Of a DNA stretch of 38,310 bases, positions 34,553 through 38,310 are shown piece after piece. Both the position numbers and the translations under genes were made by a program. This DNA comes from Anaeromyces robustus (taxonomy: Eukaryota > Neocallimastigomycota > Neocallimastigomycetes > Neocallimastigales > Neocallimastigaceae), in NCBI GenBank assembly GCA_002104895.1, contig MCFG01000327.1, forward strand, positions 42,501-80,810. Direction: 5' to 3'. Position 1 is the first letter of the stretch. Each line of letters opens with the position of its first letter. The notes beneath the pieces are model-generated. The model was not told the DNA's origin. It ran no database searches and worked only from the letters and a program-made list of their open reading frames with translations.

Positions 34553-35425
34553 GTTATAACAGGAATAAAACCAAAAAAAAAAAATGCCAATCTATATTCA
34601 ATAGAGAATCTTGAAACCATTTATTTGTATGTTAATCGAAAACCTTTAGTTAGTTCTGATAATATCAACTTTTCTAATAATTTTAATAATAACTACAATA
34701 ATAATATTTATGATAATATCTATAATAATAATAGCAGTAGTAATAGTAATATTAATATTAATAGTAATAATAATGGTAATAGCAATGATAATAGTAATAT
34801 TAATAATGTTAGTAATAGTAATAGTACTAGCTTATCTACATATTTTCTATACAACTACTCTCAATTCATTAATAATTTAACTATCAACAACATTTTTTTT
34901 GGTTTTAATTACTTCAACAATTTCTCCTCCTTGGAGAATTCTTCACGAAATAGTACTTTCTTAGTTTCTAATAGTTTTATTCATTATGTTAGTTTAACTT
35001 ACAACTTAAATAATACTTTCAGTTATAGTATCAACAACAATAATAATAGTTTAAATAATAGTATTAATTATAATAATTTAGTTAGTAATGCTTCAAGTGG
35101 GGTAAATTTTCATTCCAACTCGTTGGAATGGAGTAGGGTATATTATTTCCTTCTTGGTGGAAGAGTTAATCATTATAACTTGGGGAAAGAGGAGTGGAAC
35201 AGTCTTTGTAAGGCGCAACTTAAACCTAGCACCTTTTCGGATGTTCCACTTTTGGTACGTACATCCGCACTTTTACTTAGAATTATGCCTACTGTTAGTG
35301 GCCAGATCTGGTCATTATTCAATAGGTATCCCAACAATCTAACCAAGAGCGTCGAAGCTGACAATTCAGTAGGACAAGACAGTAGGTCACACGCATCTAA
35401 TAATGATAATAACTTTCCAACTTGA
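34553..35425 (+). pseudogene. FLLGG-family copy 1 (longest, start lacking)
   Basis: The frame is open from after a stop at 34550 to the TGA at 35423, about 290 codons, but no ATG lies in a sensible starting position, so the 5' end is missing or spliced from upstream. An Asn/Ser-rich half is followed by a compact domain. That domain begins YYFLLGGRVNHYNLGKEEW, continues FSDVPLLVRTSALLL and LFNRYPNNLTKSVEADNS, and ends DNNFPT. The domain half has higher GC than the surroundings. Its 3' UTR holds AATAAAG and ends in a 43-base poly(A) at 35594-35636. No known family is recognised. It is homologous to the four pieces downstream. It may be a genuine gene with an unseen first exon. Confidence 0.5.
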
Positions 35426-35592
35426 TTTAATTTAATAATATACACTATACCATATGAAGTAATTATAAATTATTACTATCTATTAAATAATAAATTATTA
35501 TTCTTTATTAGATTAAGTTTTAATATGTACAATTACTTTATAACATGTACTTTTTAAATTAAATTTAAATAAAGTTTTCATTATTTTATTGC

Positions 35593-35631
<39 letters not shown>

Positions 35632-35636
35632 TTATT

Positions 35637-35790
35637 TTTGAAGTTTTGAAATATAAGTCTATTAATATCTATTAACCCTAACACTTTGCATTTATATATT
35701 ATATCTTGTTGAATTTTTGGTTTATTTCCTTTTCTACGATTTTGTACTAATGGCTCAAATTCATTATTACCTATAATGTTCATCGGGGGG
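35637..35790 (-). pseudogene. Antisense coding fragment of unknown origin
   Basis: The minus strand reads about 50 codons of mixed composition from an ATG at 35783. It includes NEFEPLVQNRRKGNKPKIQQ and KVLGLIDINRLIFQNF and runs into the poly(A)/T boundary at 35636. It is wedged between the tail of copy 1 and a G6T16 tract, so it is a fragment in opposite orientation. The family is not recognised. Confidence 0.35.
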
Positions 35791-35809
35791 TTTTTTTTTT
35801 TTTTTTCTT

Positions 35810-36572
35810 ATTATTAGTATCATTCACATTTGCAGATAAAATAAAGAGACACTCTTTATTTAACAATTACACCTCAATCTTAGAGTATGAAAAATATATC
35901 AACCATAAAATATATCTATTCCTTCTTGGTGGAACTTTAGCTCTAGAAGAGCTGCATTTCGATAAAGGGGAACGGAAGCATTTAATTGAACATCTTTATA
36001 AAAGTTCAAAAGAGTTTCCTGTTCCATACTTTGTGGGGTTGGCTGAATATCTAACAAAAACAGTACCAGTCATATGCAGCTTTTTGGAGTTGCTATTTGA
36101 TCGGTATAAATCAACACCCATCATTACCAAGAGCGTCGACGTCGAATCGATAAGACATAATAATAATATCTCGAATCGCGATGTTATTTCTACCACAGGG
36201 CCTTCGGAGTCATCTTCTTTTACTAGAAATGATGAAGATTGCCCAAGGGAGAGTTTAGTGGACACCACACTATCTTTAATTCAGATGTTACTTCTTTGTT
36301 TTATATTATTTTACCATTTAGAGAGGAGTGAAATCCGAACAGTACCCTACACTGAAATTATAATTACTTCAGAAATTTATTATATTTTTCTTTATATTAA
36401 ATTTATGTTATAGATTTTTTTAGATAGAAATTTTTTCTTTTAATCTATTCTATTTATGTACTTAATCTAAATGTATTAATAACTATTTTATAATAAATAA
36501 AAAAAACATGGAAGTGTATTCTCTTCCTTTAGTCTAAAAAAAAAAAAAAAAAAAAAAATTATTAGTATCATT
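35810..36572 (+). mobile_element. FLLGG-family retrocopy 2 with target duplication
   Basis: ATTATTAGTATCATT occurs at 35810-35824 and 36558-36572 and brackets a 5'-truncated, poly(A)-tailed copy (35825-36557). A single frame runs from the insertion point to TAG at 36411-36413. It contains YLFLLGGTLALEELHFDKGE, FPVPYFVGLAEYLTK and LELLFDRYKSTP, then a Ser/Thr-rich segment (TTGPSESSSFTRN). The domain aligns with copy 1. The 3' UTR ends CCTTTAGTCT plus 23 A. It lacks a start codon and so is probably non-functional. The duplicated target belongs to the 3' UTR of an older family member whose poly(A) is at 36623-36632. Confidence 0.8.
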
Positions 36573-36632
36573 TTTTTTATTATTTTGTGTTTTTCTTATA
36601 ATGTACGAATTGTGTGCTATATAAAAAAAAAA
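36573..36632 (+). mobile_element. 3' UTR stub of an older copy
   Basis: It carries ATGTACGAATTGTGTGCTATA before a short poly(A). The same tail, ATGTACAAATTGTGTACTTTA, ends the copy at 38068-38101. With 35791-35824 on the other side of retrocopy 2, it shows the older 3' UTR split by the insertion. Confidence 0.65.
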
Positions 36633-37024
36633 CTTTAACTATTGAAAATAAATCACTGAAAATATGAAAATATCTGTGGATTCAACAACCACAGGACCTT
36701 CGAAGTCATCCTCTTTTACTAGAAATAATGACGATTACCCAAAGGAGAGTTTAGTGGACACCACACTATCTTTATTTTATATTATTTTACCATTTAGAGA
36801 GGAGGAGTGAAATCCGAATAGTAACCCTACACTGAAATTATAAATATTTCAGAAATTTATTATATTTTTCTTTATATTAAATTTATGTTATAGATTTTTT
36901 TTCGATAGAAATTTTTTCTTTTAATCTGTTTTATTTATGTACTTAATCTAAATGTATTAATAACTATTTTATAATAAATAAAAAACATAAAAGTTTATTC
37001 TCCTCTTTTAATCTAAAAAAAAAA
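36633..37024 (+). pseudogene. FLLGG-family fragment 3
   Basis: It begins with TTTAACTATTGAAAATAAATCA, also present at 38131. From 36690 it aligns with retrocopy 2 (CTACCACAGG/CAACCACAGG onward), including TGPSKSSSFTRNN and ESLVDTTLSL. It lacks the FLLGG domain and about 21 bases near 36773. The 3' UTR is about 90 percent like retrocopy 2 and ends TTTAATCT plus 10 A. No clear target duplication was found. Confidence 0.65.
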
Positions 37025-37044
37025 TGTTTTTTGCACTCAAGTTA

Positions 37045-37300
37045 TAAGTTGATTATAATAATAATAATAATATAATAATAATAATAATAATAATATAATA
37101 ATAATATAATAATAATAATACATAATACAAACAAATAAAAACAAACAAATATATTTACAAATAAAAAATAAACAAATAAATAAATAAAATAATTAAAATA
37201 AATTAAAATAATTAAAAATAAAAACAAAAAAAAATAGCATAACAAGTATAATAATAATAATACTATCAAAAATAGAAGTTAATAAAAAACAAAAACAAAT
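37045..37300. repeat. AAT/ATAAT-rich spacer
   Basis: Simple AT repeats with no coding sequence separate fragment 3 from fragment 4. Confidence 0.6.
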
Positions 37301-37494
37301 ATATACATTAAAGCAAATAATGATAAAAAAATAATATATATTATATATAATATAATAAAATAATTATATAAATAATATTAACATCCTGTTTATTAATAAT
37401 TGTTAAGAATTTTAATAATAAAAATTCTTATGAATAAAAAAAGTTCTAATTATGGAAATAAAACCATATGTAATATCAATATTTTAGAAAATAG

Positions 37495-38101
37495 AATAAT
37501 TGTTTAACAGGTACCGAATTTATATTTTTAAATTGGTGGAAAAGAACCTGGGTTTAATGAATAAACTAACAATTATCCATATAAATAAGGAATGGAAATG
37601 TTTATTTAAATGTTAGATTGATTCTGGTACATATTCAAAATCTTTCATTTTTGTTGCGATCTGCGGCTCTATTGAACAATATATGTTGTTGTTGTTGTCT
37701 ATAAAAAACAACAACAACATAACAACATATATTGTTCAATAAATTTCAAAACTAACCTCTCCAGGAACGTCAATGCTAATAACACAGTAGAACAGCCTAG
37801 TAGAGCAAATCCTGATCCTATATTACTGACCAAAGTGGAATAGGATAGATCAATTTTACTTTAATTCTATATGTAGAATTAAGGGCTTGTATGGATTGAT
37901 TGTTTTTATGTATTATTATACTACTTTTTTTTTCCCTACAGTATTATTCATTATTATCTATAATATTTATTTAGTTTTTCTTTATTTTTTTAGTATCATT
38001 TTTATTTTTTATTTTATGCTTTTTTTTATTATTCATATATATTAATATTTAAACTCAATAAAAATAATGTACAAATTGTGTACTTTAAAAAAAAAAAAAA
38101 A
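37495..38101 (+). pseudogene. FLLGG-family copy 4, frameshifted and split by a hairpin
   Basis: AAATTGGTGGAAAA, INKEWKCLFKC, DSGTYSKSFIFVAICGS and, after the hairpin, TNLSRNVNANNTVEQPSR correspond in order to GG, GKEEWNSLCKA, PSTFSDVPLLVRTSALL and NNLTKSVEADNSVGQDSR of copy 1. Stops and a frameshift near 37540-37620 disable it. The frame closes with TAG at about 37842. The 3' UTR has AATAAAAATAATG and a poly(A) at 38087-38101. Confidence 0.6.
37670..37741. repeat. Foldback element inside copy 4
   Basis: A 29-base arm at 37670-37698 (TATTGAACAATATATGTTG followed by TTG repeats) pairs fully with 37708-37741 apart from a five-base bulge, around a nine-base loop. It replaces the LLRIM...LFNRYP part of the family domain, so it is an insertion or local inverted duplication. 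Confidence 0.75.
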
Positions 38102-38310
38102 CTTCTTTGATGGACTTATTCTTAAAGTTTACTTTAACTATTGAAAATAAATCATTGGCAATTTCTTTGGACTCGGACAAAAATTATGAAAATAATAATA
38201 TATTACTTGATGCTTAATGATTTCCTAAATGGAACGTTATACATTTGAAAAAAAAAAATATTGATGTGAGACATTAGCATGAACTACTTATCAAAGATTC
38301 ATCAGAGTTT
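38102..38310 (+). pseudogene. FLLGG-family copy 5, cut by the window edge
   Basis: It follows directly on the poly(A) of copy 4. FTLTIENKSLAISLDSDKNY lies in one frame and meets a stop at 38216. After that, FLNGTLYI and RH.HELLIKDSSE match FLLGGTLALEE and RKHLIEHLYKSSKEF of retrocopy 2 with frameshifts. The right part is outside the window. Confidence 0.5.

Noticed and set aside
35154-35445. Alternative frames overlapping FLLGG copy 1 on both strands
   Set aside because: Homology to the other copies supports only the long plus-strand frame.
1-38310. Dictyostelium as source
   Set aside because: Asn runs and AT richness fit, but CBM18 with GCQSEFGYC, the LysM-PLA2 protein and the bacterial-type HAD relic fit anaerobic gut fungi better.

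Overview
The window is extremely AT-rich nuclear DNA. Genes are sparse, with AAT codons giving long Asn runs, GT-AG introns and many AAT/AAAT/TTTTA microsatellites. A secreted subtilase carries a chitin-binding (CBM18) module ending in GCQSEFGYC, and a LysM protein, an ankyrin protein and a bacterial-type HAD-hydrolase relic are also present. Together these fit an anaerobic gut fungus (Neocallimastigomycota) better than Dictyostelium or Plasmodium. This assignment is inference from content; no database was searched.

Layout. 0-2.4 kb: 3' part of an ankyrin-repeat gene, open to the left edge. 2.6-2.7 kb: a short poly(A)-tailed retro-insert on the minus strand with a 14-bp target duplication. 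3.3-5.15 kb (minus): two separate-looking reading frames and a short upstream exon join across two introns into one gene. It encodes a secreted LysM protein fused, through an Asn/Lys linker and a KR processing site, to a phospholipase A2 domain. 6.7-7.05 kb: decayed pseudogene. 8.3-12.1 kb: large secreted subtilisin-like protease with CBM18 and five Cys-rich repeats. 13.5-13.9 kb: broken HAD (Cof-type) hydrolase. 14.9-15.5 kb: LURP-one/tubby-like protein. 15.5-23.3 kb: gene desert with a decayed minus-strand gene, a perfect hairpin and microsatellites.

23.3-33.7 kb: three paralogous genes for small secreted proteins built from a roughly 100-residue, six-cysteine module (two, two-plus-three-half, and four modules). 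Each has the same TATAAATACAT promoter. Each is bracketed by an exact 19-bp inverted repeat, one copy in the 5' leader and its reverse complement past the stop codon, with a TTTAATATGC decamer just before the 3' copy. This is the most striking organisation in the window. The genes look like members of one secreted-protein family, not a pathway.

34.3-38.3 kb: a dense cluster of poly(A)-tailed, often 5'-truncated copies of an unrecognised gene family sharing a FLLGG-type domain, plus tiny retro-inserts with clear target-site duplications. One copy is nested inside the 3' UTR of another. Several inserts end in the same TAGTCTA-poly(A) tag, pointing to LINE-type retrotransposition.
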